From assembly GCA_964411275.1 (NCBI GenBank), contig CAYPKG010000014.1, positions 1 through 46,524 of the forward strand: DNA of 46,524 nt. Direction: 5' to 3'. The DNA is from CAYPKG01 sp964411275. GTDB lineage: Bacteria; Bacillota; Clostridia; Christensenellales; CAG-138. This document shows, piece after piece, positions 38,583-46,361 of this stretch. The position numbers were made by a program, and so were the translations under genes. How positions within the stretch are numbered: position 1 is the stretch's first letter; every line of letters begins with the position of its first letter. The notes under the pieces were generated by a model. That model searched no databases and was not told the origin of the DNA. It was given only the letters and a program-made list of their open reading frames with translations.

Positions 38583-40163
38583 ATGAAAAAGAAAATTGCT
38601 GTGGTGGGTAGCAGCGGCGGAAACCTGTTCAATCAGGGTGGCAGCGACCCTGTGGCAATGATGCGGGAGATCGTGGCGCAAACCAACTCCGTGGACATGG
38701 AAATTGCGTGTTTCAATTATGTTTGCGCCAGTGCAAGCATGGACGGTATCTCCAAGGATACCACAGCGTCGCTGTTCGCATTTGAGGATGGCGAGACCAA
38801 AGTCCTGTGTTCCGGCCCCTTGCACACGGTCAATGAGGCGGCCCGCAAAGCGGACGAGGCGCTGGCTGCGGCAATTTCCAACGCGGAGATTGACGGGCTG
38901 ATGCTCTTAAGCTGCGACCCAAACGACGTCAACCGCACAAGCCTGACGGCAGCGGCACAGGCGAAAATCCCGGCGGTTGGAACCGGCGGCGGTTCCATGG
39001 CGGCGACCCAGGCGCTGGGGGTGAATGTGCTTTCCGCCTCGGGTACCACCGGCACCACCAACCGCACCCGGGCGGTGGCGTTTACGGCAGCGCTGGCCAA
39101 GGAATGGAACATGAAATATAGGCCCGTCATCGGCACTACCGCAGGCGCTGTGCAGCAGGGCAGCGTCTGGAAGCGCATCAACTTTAAGGGCATTATGATG
39201 ACGTCCATGCCCGGGTTTATCGCCATGGCGCTCATTCTGGCGCTAAGCAAAATTCCCGGTCTGACCGCCCTGGGGGATGTGTTCAGCACCCTCATCGGCG
39301 TGCTTCCGGTTATTCTCGCGGCCATTGCCGCCAAGCAGATCTCGGGCCTGGACGAGGTGGGCGTGGTGGCAGGCATCATCGCGGGCACCCTGTCCGTGGA
39401 CGGCGGCATTATCGGCGGGCTTGCGGCGGGGGTGCTTGCGGGCATTCTCGCGTACTACATCATCTCCTTCTGCTTTAAGCACAAAGTTCCGGGCACCACC
39501 GCCAACATCGCGGCGGGCGGCCTTTCCGGGCTTGTGGCGGGGCTAATCGGCATGTTCCTCATCGCGCCTGTGGCTCTTTGGCTGGGCAACGGCATTAAAT
39601 CCCTCATCGAAGGTGCGTTAAGCTTTAGCCCGGTGCTGGCGGGGGCCATTGCGGGGCTGTTGATCTGGCCGGCCATCATCGGCGGCGTGTACCACGCGGC
39701 AATCCTGCCCATCGTGCTCTTGGAGATGGAAGCGGCGGGCTTTAGCTTCCTGGGCGCCATCGACATGACAGGCCTCGTCATGGTAAGCGCGGGCATTACA
39801 TTAGCGAATGTGCTGTATCCCCGGCAAAAGTCCGACGCGGCGGTGGCCCTCCCGGGATTTCTAATCAATGTTGGCTTCGGCACGTTTGTAGAGGCGGCCT
39901 ACCCCTTCATGTTCTCGGATAAGCTGGTGTTTGCAGGCGCGCTCATCGCCTCCACCATTTCCGGCGCGTTCGTGGGCATATTCGATGTAAAGGGCACCGC
40001 CTATGTCCCCTCGGTGCTGGCCCCGGGCATGGCCAACGACGGCAAGGGGCTGTTGTTTGCATTGTGCATGATCATCGCCCTGGCTGTGGCGTTTTTCATC
40101 ACCCTCATCGCCAACCGCGCGGCGCGGGCAAAGCTTTCAAAATCCCAGGAAGCGGCGGCCTGA
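38583..40163 (+). CDS. PTS EIIC-like membrane protein with unassigned N-terminal domain
   Basis: The 526-aa protein has two parts. Residues 1 to about 190 are soluble and glycine-rich (AVVGSSGGNLFNQGG, DGLMLLSCDPNDVNRTS, GTGGGSMAATQALG, SASGTTGTTNRTRA), with the look of a Rossmann-like ligand-binding domain. Residues about 200-515 hold some ten hydrophobic segments resembling the PTS_EIIC_2 type (KQISGLDEVGVVAGIIAGTLSVDGGIIGG, NVGFGTFVEAAYPFMF). There is no EIIB phospho-Cys motif, no EIIA His motif and no other PTS gene nearby, so energy coupling is unclear. ATG 38583 lies after a G6 run that could serve as ribosome-binding site. A very strong terminator follows, so the gene is monocistronic. 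Annotation as a sugar PTS permease is tentative. Confidence 0.72.
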   Translation: MKKKIAVVGSSGGNLFNQGGSDPVAMMREIVAQTNSVDMEIACFNYVCASASMDGISKDTTASLFAFEDGETKVLCSGPLHTVNEAARKADEALAAAISNAEIDGLMLLSCDPNDVNRTSLTAAAQAKIPAVGTGGGSMAATQALGVNVLSASGTTGTTNRTRAVAFTAALAKEWNMKYRPVIGTTAGAVQQGSVWKRINFKGIMMTSMPGFIAMALILALSKIPGLTALGDVFSTLIGVLPVILAAIAAKQISGLDEVGVVAGIIAGTLSVDGGIIGGLAAGVLAGILAYYIISFCFKHKVPGTTANIAAGGLSGLVAGLIGMFLIAPVALWLGNGIKSLIEGALSFSPVLAGAIAGLLIWPAIIGGVYHAAILPIVLLEMEAAGFSFLGAIDMTGLVMVSAGITLANVLYPRQKSDAAVALPGFLINVGFGTFVEAAYPFMFSDKLVFAGALIASTISGAFVGIFDVKGTAYVPSVLAPGMANDGKGLLFALCMIIALAVAFFITLIANRAARAKLSKSQEAAA

Positions 40164-40195
40164 TAGAATTTTGCGGCGTGGCGTCGTGACGCCCT

Positions 40196-40262
40196 TATCC
40201 TGGGCCAAGTGAAGAATCTTTTCGCGTTTAAAGTTTCTTCGCTGGGCTCAGGATATTTTTTT
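40196..40262 (+). terminator. strong intrinsic terminator of the EIIC-like gene
   Basis: The 21-base arms 40196-40216 and 40235-40255 pair with two wobbles and one mismatch, with an 18-base loop, followed directly by seven T (40256-40262). It lies 33 bases after the stop codon. Confidence 0.85.
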
Positions 40263-40274
40263 GTTGCGCTTATG

Positions 40275-41624
40275 CTATTTTCCGATGGCGGCGTAAACTT
40301 GCTCTGTCTTAGCCGCATCCCGGTCGGCGACATAGTAGATCATCTCCGGAGTTGTAATCTTCAAAAACGGAGGCTGCGTGGGGTCCAGGCAAAGGCGGCA
40401 GCTTTCCCCGTCCCCCCCGCGGTACCGGCCTTTTAGGAGTGTATCCATCCCCGTCCCTGCCGTGCGGGTCATGGAAGGCAGCGCATCAATAAGCTCTACC
40501 GACCGAATGTCGTTTAGGGGGATTTCATAGCTGGTGCCCGTGTGCAGGGCGTAAATCGCGCCATTCTCCACCCGCAGTGCGGGCGGTGTGATTTCCTCCT
40601 TGACCAGAAAGAATCCCCACAGCGGGAGCGTAATGATCAGCAGCGCACAGACGCCGCCCAGTATTTTCCCCCATGGCCGTCCAATATTGATGGCCATTCC
40701 CAGGCCGACCCGGTGGTTTTTCATGATGTGCCTGTCGTTGGGATTGTTGTAAATTATGCCGAACATCCAAAGATCATCCTCGTCCAGCGGGCCGCCCCCA
40801 ACCTGTGCGGTAAGCTTTTGCTGCACAAACCGGGTCTTAAACTCCGTCCAAAGGACAAGGGCCAGCAGGATCACCGTATAAGCAATGCCCACGCCAATGG
40901 CGCCTGCCGGGCTACTCCTATAGAACCACATGCCCAGCCCCAGCAGTGCCGAAATCCACGCGCTGACGGCACACAAAATGCCCCCATACCGGCGGCGCAC
41001 CCGGGTCAGTACCGCCGTGATGTCCGAATCCTCCCCCACCTGTTCCGCCCTCTGGCGGTAGATCGCGCCATGAATGCCCCAGAAGACCCCCACCAGCAGC
41101 ACCCCGCAAGAGCCGATGACTGCTGCCTCGATATACGCGCCCTTCATGAGTTCCGCCACTACAGGTACGAGGCTGATAATAAGCGGCAGGACAAACCAGA
41201 TTGTACCCACCCGCTTCGTCCTCAAGTCCACCGTGGACATGTCGATGGTCAGAACCTGGCTGTTCTCCGCCGCCCAGCCCCGCGCCCGCTTTTCCGCCCG
41301 CAGCTTGCCGTTGGCCCGGGCATACAGCCAGAAGGTTACCAGAATAGCCATTGTAATCCAAATCAGGGTGATGGTCAAAAATATGGAAAACCGCTCAATG
41401 GGCAGCAAAAGCCCCAGCGCCGCGGTGCCAACAAGCATGGCGTTTCGAAGGGATTTGCGAAAGTCCGCGCAAATTTCCTTGACCCGCGCATCACTCCAGG
41501 CGGCCACTGGAAGCGTTACGCCCAAAATAATTCCCTTTTTCGGCTTTGTCTCGTTGCCCATCATCCCGTACAGAATGGGTAAAATGGGTAGAATGGCGAT
41601 CAGCATGATGAGTTTTGCGCTCAT
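40275..41624 (-). CDS. multi-pass membrane protein with DUF5808-like segment
   Basis: A 449-aa integral membrane protein with about nine hydrophobic segments. The stretch DEDDLWMFGIIYNNPNDRHI...MAINIGRPWG near residues 290-325 matches my recollection of the DUF5808 motif (W..G..YYNP.D......G....N...PWG), common in Firmicute membrane proteins next to YtrA-type regulators. The C-terminal about 90 residues look like a soluble PH-like domain (IPLNDIRSVELID...LKITTPEMIYYVADRD). The ATG at 41624 follows AAGGAGGG and lies 3 bases after the stop of the GntR-type gene, so the two are co-expressed. The biochemical function is unknown; cell-envelope stress response is a common guess for such pairs. Confidence 0.75.
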   Translation of the reverse strand: MSAKLIMLIAILPILPILYGMMGNETKPKKGIILGVTLPVAAWSDARVKEICADFRKSLRNAMLVGTAALGLLLPIERFSIFLTITLIWITMAILVTFWLYARANGKLRAEKRARGWAAENSQVLTIDMSTVDLRTKRVGTIWFVLPLIISLVPVVAELMKGAYIEAAVIGSCGVLLVGVFWGIHGAIYRQRAEQVGEDSDITAVLTRVRRRYGGILCAVSAWISALLGLGMWFYRSSPAGAIGVGIAYTVILLALVLWTEFKTRFVQQKLTAQVGGGPLDEDDLWMFGIIYNNPNDRHIMKNHRVGLGMAINIGRPWGKILGGVCALLIITLPLWGFFLVKEEITPPALRVENGAIYALHTGTSYEIPLNDIRSVELIDALPSMTRTAGTGMDTLLKGRYRGGDGESCRLCLDPTQPPFLKITTPEMIYYVADRDAAKTEQVYAAIGK

Positions 41625-41627
41625 TGG

Positions 41628-41996
41628 TCAACCCTCCTTGTCATAATATTCCCGGCACAGGCATAGCAACTCGTCCCGGGACATGCCGGAGAGTTTTGCC
41701 TCGGACACAATCACTTTTAGATAGGAAAGCGCGCTGTTTGAAAGGTCCCGCTTTGCGCCAGCGCCCTTCACCATCGCGCCGCTGCGCCGGTCGGTTTCGA
41801 TGTACCCCTCCTGCTTCAGCATCTGATATGCCTTGCTTACGGTCATCATGTTAATCCCCGCTTCCGCCGCCAGCGCCCGAATTGTAGGCAGTTGTGTTCC
41901 TGCCGTGAGGCTGCCTTCGGCAATGGCTACCACGATCTCGTTTCGTATTTGCATATAAATCGGTACGTCCGACGCGAAGTCCAGTTTCAGCAGCAT
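41628..41996 (-). CDS. GntR-family regulator, YtrA subfamily
   Basis: The 122-aa protein is a short GntR regulator: an N-terminal winged helix (PIYMQIRNEIVVAIAEGSLTAGTQLPTIRALAAEAGINMMTVSKAYQMLKQEGYI) and a short C-terminal helical tail of about 45 residues, the YtrA layout without a large ligand domain. ATG 41996 follows GGAGGGTG. It is the first gene of an operon with the DUF5808-like membrane protein and probably represses its own promoter through the dyad at 42011-42035. Confidence 0.9.
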   Translation of the reverse strand: MLLKLDFASDVPIYMQIRNEIVVAIAEGSLTAGTQLPTIRALAAEAGINMMTVSKAYQMLKQEGYIETDRRSGAMVKGAGAKRDLSNSALSYLKVIVSEAKLSGMSRDELLCLCREYYDKEG

Positions 41997-42010
41997 CGTA
42001 TCACCCTCCG

Positions 42011-42051
42011 TTTGCATTATTAATAGTAATGCAAATAATGCATTCTGTCAA
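42011..42051 (-). promoter_or_regulatory. promoter and YtrA-type operator of the gntR operon
   Basis: On the minus strand TTGACA (42051-42046), 17-base spacer, TACTAT (42028-42023). TTTGCATTA (42011-42019) and TAATGCAAA (42027-42035) are perfect 9-base arms 7 bases apart covering the -10. A further ATGCAAATAATGCAT-like half repeat (42029-42043) extends into the spacer. This is the expected site for autorepression. Confidence 0.8.
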
Positions 42052-42170
42052 GCCAAACAAAGCGCCCGGAGAAGCTCACAGCAAAATGTTTTTATTTTAT
42101 TAATAAAACCTTCCGAAATCCATCAGACTTATCCAATATAATAAAAGCATCACCAAAAGGGGGGCCGCCT

Positions 42171-42680
42171 GTGAACGCAAAAGCCGCACCGGACAATGTC
42201 CGTACCTATAAAATAATCCTATGGTGTTTATTCGCGCTGTATTTTCTCGCCCTTACCGCCATCATACTGTTCAAGTACGGCGGCATGACGAATGTGGGCG
42301 GGCTAAACCTCGTGCCCTTCGATTGGATGAAACCGCATGCTTCCTCCTCGGCGGCCTTCAAAAACGTATTTGGCAACTTCGCCCTGTTCATCCCACTGGG
42401 TCTGTTTTTGCCGCTGCTATTCCCAAAGCTTGGGCCGGTTAAAACCACCCTCGCAGGGCTTTTATTGAGCCTTGCCTATGAGGTCATTCAATATACCACG
42501 TCCATCGGCGTGGCGGATGTGGACGACCTGATTTTGAATACCTGCGGCGCGGCATTCGGCGCGCTGTTGTATTGGCTGGCCACAGGGCGGGCGAAAAGCC
42601 CCCGGCAACGTTTCCGCGCGGGGTTTCTTACCATCGTGCTGTCCAGCGTGATTTGCGCGGCAGCGTTGTTGTTTTATTAG
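42171..42680 (+). CDS. VanZ-like membrane protein
   Basis: The 169-aa protein has four to five hydrophobic segments and the VanZ-family pattern LNLVPF near residue 45, NVFGNFALFIPLGLFLPLL near 64 and SLAYEVIQY...GVADVDDLILNTCGAAFGALLYW near 103. VanZ proteins are linked to low-level teicoplanin resistance in one case but most have unknown function. The start is GTG 42171 after AAAGGGGGG. TATAAT at 42137-42142 is a possible -10. Convergent with the small RHH gene. Confidence 0.85.
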   Translation: MNAKAAPDNVRTYKIILWCLFALYFLALTAIILFKYGGMTNVGGLNLVPFDWMKPHASSSAAFKNVFGNFALFIPLGLFLPLLFPKLGPVKTTLAGLLLSLAYEVIQYTTSIGVADVDDLILNTCGAAFGALLYWLATGRAKSPRQRFRAGFLTIVLSSVICAAALLFY

Positions 42681-42724
42681 ATTGAGCATGATTTCATGAT
42701 ATTGTGACAATCGATATGCGCGAT

Positions 42725-42889
42725 TTATTCGGACTTTCCCGGAGCCCGTTCATATTCCTCGACATACTTCTCCAAGGCGTATTCAATCTCTTTGTTGGCA
42801 GAGCGTTTATTGCTCTGTGCGATTTTTTTGATTTTCTCCATCAATTCCTCAGAAATTCGCAAGGAAAACGGCGCGTAATAATTGCCCAT
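42725..42889 (-). CDS. Arc-type ribbon-helix-helix DNA-binding protein
   Basis: A 54-aa protein with one ribbon-helix-helix domain: beta strand YYAPFSLRIS, helix A EELMEKIKKIAQSNKR, helix B SANKEIEYALEKYVEEYE. This is the Arc/MetJ-like fold, which binds palindromic operators as a dimer. ATG 42889 follows GGGAG; the frame starts six codons earlier without a better site. It is divergent from a 78-aa unknown protein, with two palindromes between them. Confidence 0.85.
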   Translation of the reverse strand: MGNYYAPFSLRISEELMEKIKKIAQSNKRSANKEIEYALEKYVEEYERAPGKSE

Positions 42890-42942
42890 AGTCTCACTCC
42901 CACGCATAGTATGGACATATTATACATTTCATATTTCATTCT

Positions 42943-42984
42943 ATATGAATTCATATTGACATCATTATGATATTGTAATATCAT
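42943..42984 (+). promoter_or_regulatory. divergent control region with two palindromes and a promoter
   Basis: ATATGAATTCATAT (42943-42956) is a perfect 14-base palindrome. TTGACA (42956-42961), 17-base spacer and TATCAT (42979-42984) form a promoter for the 78-aa gene. ATGATATT-GT-AATATCAT (42967-42984) is a second dyad covering its spacer and -10. On the minus strand TATAAT at 42924-42919 may serve the RHH gene. Both palindromes are plausible RHH binding sites. Confidence 0.7.
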
Positions 42985-43014
42985 TCTAAGTATATGCGAT
43001 ACAAGGAGGATTCT

Positions 43015-43251
43015 ATGGGTCTTTACTTCGATCTTCTATTGTATGAACTCACGTGCCAAGACAATCCAGCCTTCACTACGCTCCTCAATAGCGCCAATGC
43101 CGCGATGGAAGGAATTTGCTTTCAAGCGTTGCGGCGAATTAAAGACATATTGGATCAGGATGAATTGGATGATTTTGAGTGCATCGAAGAAATCGTAAAG
43201 GTTTTCGAAAAGATTGGTTCTGAAGGGGGAAGCCGTCACGATTTTGGATAG
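43015..43251 (+). CDS. small acidic hypothetical protein
   Basis: A 78-aa soluble, mostly helical protein (GLYFDLLLYELTCQDN, AMEGICFQALRRIKDILDQDELDDFECIEEIVKVFEKIG) without recognised family. It contains three Cys (in LTCQ, GICF, FECI) but no metal-site pattern. ATG 43015 has AAGGAGGA close upstream and a strong promoter at 42956-42984 overlapped by palindromes. It is divergent from the RHH gene; a regulator/target pair is likely, and toxin function cannot be claimed. GC content is lower than the window average. Confidence 0.7.
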   Translation: MGLYFDLLLYELTCQDNPAFTTLLNSANAAMEGICFQALRRIKDILDQDELDDFECIEEIVKVFEKIGSEGGSRHDFG

Positions 43252-43484
43252 AATTAGCCCAACGTTTACCAGGCTTTCGTTAACATGCTAATTGCGTTGC
43301 GGCTTCGCCATCCAAAGCAAATTAAACGTTTCAAATTTCCCTTTTATTCGTTTGCCAAATTCGGAATATAAAACGTCAATTTTTTCTTAGGATTTTATTA
43401 AGAAATATTTCGCTATTTTTTAAAATACGCAAACCTCCTATCAGTTACAATATTACTGAAGTTAAAAAATGAGGAAGATTTGCT

Positions 43485-44096
43485 ATGAATAGTTATGTCT
43501 TAGAAATATTGGTTCGTTCCATAAGTGGATATATATTTATCGTTCCTGGACTGATACTGTATTTTCTGCTTCTCAAGAAAAAAGGGGAAAAGCAAACCAA
43601 TGCGCATATTTTTACTGTGTTTATATTTGGCTATTTGCTCATTGGGATGCTGACAGTGACGGGCATCAATTCCTTTAAGGCCTTTTCTCCAAGACTTGCA
43701 CTGGTTCCATTTTTAGATATGGTCAGGGGGCCTATGGATACTCTGCTGAACATTATATTGTTTATTCCATTTGGTTTTTTCGTTCCGCTATTATATAAGA
43801 AATATTATAATCCAATCAAAGTAGTTTTGCTTGGTTTCATATTTTCACTATCCATAGAGATGATACAGATGTTTGGCATGGGGACAACCGATATCAATGA
43901 TTTGGTAACAAATGTAATTGGAACTTTTTTGGGATACTGTATTTGCAAATTCTTATCTAAAAATAATAGTTATGAGAAATTCAAAGCCATCAGTATCAAT
44001 GATTCAGTTGAAATATCCGTGCTTATTGCATATTCATTTATAATCATGGTGACAATTCAGCCGATCATCATCTCATCATTGTTCAAACTTGCATAA
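43485..44096 (+). CDS. second VanZ-like membrane protein, AT-rich
   Basis: The 203-aa protein has about six hydrophobic segments and VanZ features LALVPFLDMVRGP near residue 71, NIILFIPFGFFVPLLYKKYY near 89 and SLSIEMIQMFGMGTTDINDLVTNVIGTFLGY near 119. Codon use is strikingly AT-rich compared with the VanZ-like gene at 42171-42680, which points to independent acquisition rather than recent duplication. ATG 43485 follows GAGGA. The upstream 233-base gap is AT-rich and includes the inverted repeat TTTCTTA/TAAGAAA. Confidence 0.83.
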   Translation: MNSYVLEILVRSISGYIFIVPGLILYFLLLKKKGEKQTNAHIFTVFIFGYLLIGMLTVTGINSFKAFSPRLALVPFLDMVRGPMDTLLNIILFIPFGFFVPLLYKKYYNPIKVVLLGFIFSLSIEMIQMFGMGTTDINDLVTNVIGTFLGYCICKFLSKNNSYEKFKAISINDSVEISVLIAYSFIIMVTIQPIIISSLFKLA

Positions 44097-44109
44097 GGTT
44101 CGGATTATA

Positions 44110-44126
44110 TTACTTAGGCTAAGTAA
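44110..44126. repeat. short palindrome after the second VanZ gene
   Basis: TTACTTAG and CTAAGTAA around one central G, 13 bases after the stop. It has no U-tract. Confidence 0.5.
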
Positions 44127-44154
44127 ATCCCTTAAAAACGACTGCCTGGAAGAA

Positions 44155-44189
44155 TAAAAACCGCGCCAAGGGGACGAAGTCCCCTTGGC
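44155..44189 (-). terminator. intrinsic terminator of the pirin/FMN-reductase unit
   Basis: GCCAAGGGGAC (44165-44175), loop GAA, GTCCCCTTGGC (44179-44189): an 11-base perfect stem. On the minus strand it is followed by GCGG and five T (44159-44155 region). It is 16 bases beyond the FMN-reductase stop. Confidence 0.85.
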
Positions 44190-44205
44190 CCCTGCGGCGC
44201 AACCC

Positions 44206-44763
44206 TCAATAAGGTCCGATAAAATCTATAAACTCATTCGCCTGTTTATCAAGGTAAGGATAGCTTGCTTTCAGTGCCAGATTGCCCTCGCTGTCAAGCT
44301 GGTTCATAGCATTGGGTATCGTAAGCCGCGGTACATTCATAACATCCATGTTAAAAAAACTAATGAGTGTAACCAAATGATCTTGAGCCAGACCTGTTCC
44401 CGACATTCCGGGAGATATTCCACTGATAGCGGCGGGCTTTCCCCAAAGAACCTGGGGCTGTTTGCTGCCGATTGGGCGGGATAACCAGTCGAGAAGGTTC
44501 TTGAGAACTCCAGGGAAAAAATGGTTGTACTCAGGTGTAAAAAACCAAATTCCGTCCGCTGATTTCACCGCATCACGGGCGCGTTTTACAGCATCAGGCG
44601 CGGGATATTCCACATCTTGATTGAATAAGGGAACGTCACCATACTCCAACAGCGTGAAATCAGCCCGTTCTCCGATTATTTCTTTTGCGGCTAAGGCCAA
44701 TTGGCGGTTAAACGATTCCTTTCGCAGGGAACCGACAATGGCCAATATCTTAATTTTTTTCAC
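44206..44763 (-). CDS. NADPH-dependent FMN reductase family flavoprotein
   Basis: The 185-aa flavodoxin-like protein reduces FMN or quinone/azo/chromate-type substrates with NAD(P)H. Seen: IVGSLRKESFNRQLA (FMN phosphate loop, residues 10-24), FTPEYNHFFPGVLKNLLDW near 88 (family EYN motif), and GKPAAISGISPGMSGTGLAQ near 118. The start is GTG 44763 with AAAGGAG upstream; an upstream frame would overlap the pirin gene. It lies 34 bases after the pirin gene and shares its terminator, so the two are probably co-transcribed, a common pairing in oxidative or electrophile stress. Confidence 0.9.
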   Translation of the reverse strand: MKKIKILAIVGSLRKESFNRQLALAAKEIIGERADFTLLEYGDVPLFNQDVEYPAPDAVKRARDAVKSADGIWFFTPEYNHFFPGVLKNLLDWLSRPIGSKQPQVLWGKPAAISGISPGMSGTGLAQDHLVTLISFFNMDVMNVPRLTIPNAMNQLDSEGNLALKASYPYLDKQANEFIDFIGPY

Positions 44764-44797
44764 TTTGATGCTCTCCTTTATGATCCGCTTGATAGGA

Positions 44798-45637
44798 TCA
44801 GTATGAAATCTCATTTTGTAAAAAGGTGCCTCTTTTCAAATCATCGAAGGCTTTATTCAATTCTTCCCTTGTGTTCATTACAATAGGCCCGCCCCAAACT
44901 ACTGGTTCGTTCAGGGTTGTTGAACTCATAAACAGCACTTGGGCATTTTTGTCCGTTGCCTTTATCTGAACATGATCGCCGGCAGTAAGTTTTACCGCCG
45001 TCTTTTCCTTTACCAATTCCCCTGCGATATATGCATCTCCTAAAAGTGTAAAGGCCATGACCGACCGCTCATTTTCCGTATTCAGGACAATCGACGCATT
45101 TGCATCGAGGTGCACATCGTAATAATCCAAGGGAAGATACTTGCTTGTATATCCTTTTCTACCCTCATATTCACCTGCCAGCAGTCTCAGCTTGCCATTT
45201 TCCAGTTTAATCTCTTCAATTTCCCCATTCTTGATACTATGATAAGCCGGTGGAACCATTTTATCCTTTTGAGGTAAATTAAGCCAAAGCTGTACACCAA
45301 GCATTCGTTCAGCCGCCGGTATCTTTTCTTCATGTAAAATACCAGAACCCGCTGTCATCCATTGTACCTCTCCATTGCCGATCGTATCCTCATTTCCCAG
45401 GCTGTCCTTATGAGTCATAAATCCGCGATACAGATAACTGATCGTCTCGATGCCTCTATGAGGGTGCATGGGAAATCCAGCCGTATAGTCATCGGGATTT
45501 GTACTGTCAAATGAATCCAGCATTAAAATCGGATCATAATCCTGTATGGTCCCGTTTCCTAATACCCTTACCAAGCTCACGCCTGCGCCGTCCTTTGTTC
45601 GATAACCTGTAACCTGCTGTTTCACTTTTCTTTCCAT
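44798..45637 (-). CDS. pirin family protein (bicupin)
   Basis: The 279-aa protein is a pirin-like cupin. The N-terminal cupin has the metal ligands H58 and H60 (FPMHPHRGIETISYL) and H102 and E104 (TAGSGILHEE). The C-terminal cupin lacks a full ligand set (APIAGE-like region DAYIAGELVKEK, VVWGGPIVMNTREE at the end), as usual. Some pirins are quercetin dioxygenases, others regulate; activity here is unknown. ATG 45637 follows AGGAGG. A dyad at 45685-45709 upstream may control it. Confidence 0.92.
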   Translation of the reverse strand: MERKVKQQVTGYRTKDGAGVSLVRVLGNGTIQDYDPILMLDSFDSTNPDDYTAGFPMHPHRGIETISYLYRGFMTHKDSLGNEDTIGNGEVQWMTAGSGILHEEKIPAAERMLGVQLWLNLPQKDKMVPPAYHSIKNGEIEEIKLENGKLRLLAGEYEGRKGYTSKYLPLDYYDVHLDANASIVLNTENERSVMAFTLLGDAYIAGELVKEKTAVKLTAGDHVQIKATDKNAQVLFMSSTTLNEPVVWGGPIVMNTREELNKAFDDLKRGTFLQNEISY

Positions 45638-45684
45638 GTGTTTACCTCCTTGCGCATTAAAACATATGTCTATTTTGTAAGTAA

Positions 45685-45709
45685 GACCACCGTCTCCACA
45701 TGGGTGGTC
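45685..45709 (-). promoter_or_regulatory. candidate operator upstream of pirin gene
   Basis: GACCACC (45685-45691) and GGTGGTC (45703-45709) are 7-base arms around GTCTCCACATG. It lies 48 bases upstream of the pirin ATG. The inner GTCTCCACATGG also occurs at 46303-46314 without the arms. Confidence 0.45.
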
Positions 45710-45842
45710 ACTATGAAGGGAAGGCATGTTTCCACCCTCGGTTCCGTCATGGGAACACAATTTGCTTTCGGTCTTGCCGCTCTTCCTCGGCTGCTTAAAC
45801 TCACGGCTTGGCTATTCCATATTCGCCGGTGCTTGTAATTTT

Positions 45843-46055
45843 TCACTTTTCTGTCTTTATTCGAGCGATCGTGATGAGTGTCAATAACACCATAAAAGGC
45901 GCAGTAATAAAGAAAAATCGAAAGACAAATGCCAATATGTCATTTGTAAATTGCATTTCGGAACTGCTTAACAAGAGAAATCCAGTAATACCAACCGCCA
46001 ATGTGAAAATCAATGAGATCACGCAGCAAAGCATGGCGTTCTTTTTTATTTTCAT
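45843..46055 (-). CDS. small two-segment membrane protein
   Basis: A 70-aa protein with two hydrophobic segments (about 7-29 and 41-64) separated by a short polar loop, ending in a positive tail. ATG 46055 follows GGAGGG. No family recognised. It is 205 bases upstream of the pirin gene in the same direction; co-transcription is possible. Confidence 0.6.
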   Translation of the reverse strand: MKIKKNAMLCCVISLIFTLAVGITGFLLLSSSEMQFTNDILAFVFRFFFITAPFMVLLTLITIARIKTEK

Positions 46056-46151
46056 TAAGAGCCCTCCTGATTTGTTATGTTCGGATTTTCCGCCAAAACG
46101 TATCAATCTACTTCATAATTTTACCATGAAACGCGCCGGGATTCCAGCGGC

Positions 46152-46184
46152 AAAAACATGGAGCGTGCATACCAAACACGCTCC
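46152..46184 (-). terminator. terminator-like hairpin for minus-strand transcription from beyond the window
   Basis: GGAGCGTG (46160-46167), 9-base loop, CACGCTCC (46177-46184); on the minus strand ATG and five T follow (46156-46152). It lies upstream of the small membrane protein gene and would stop transcripts arriving from the right. Confidence 0.5.
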
Positions 46185-46361
46185 GTATTTGTGGTGTGGC
46201 TTGCCACTTCAGCTTCTCCAAGCTGGTGTTAACCATTTCTGAAATGTATATTAGGAACCCGGAATAATCATTAAAGTCAATCACTTGTGTAGCAACACTA
46301 TAGTCTCCACATGGAACGAGAGCATCAGGTTGATGTCTGGTATGTATTTTTCGTTTTGTCC

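Noticed and set aside
42725..43251. Toxin-antitoxin system
   Set aside because: The RHH gene and the 78-aa gene are divergent, not an overlapping operon, and the latter has no toxin motif. Kept as a regulator-target hypothesis only.
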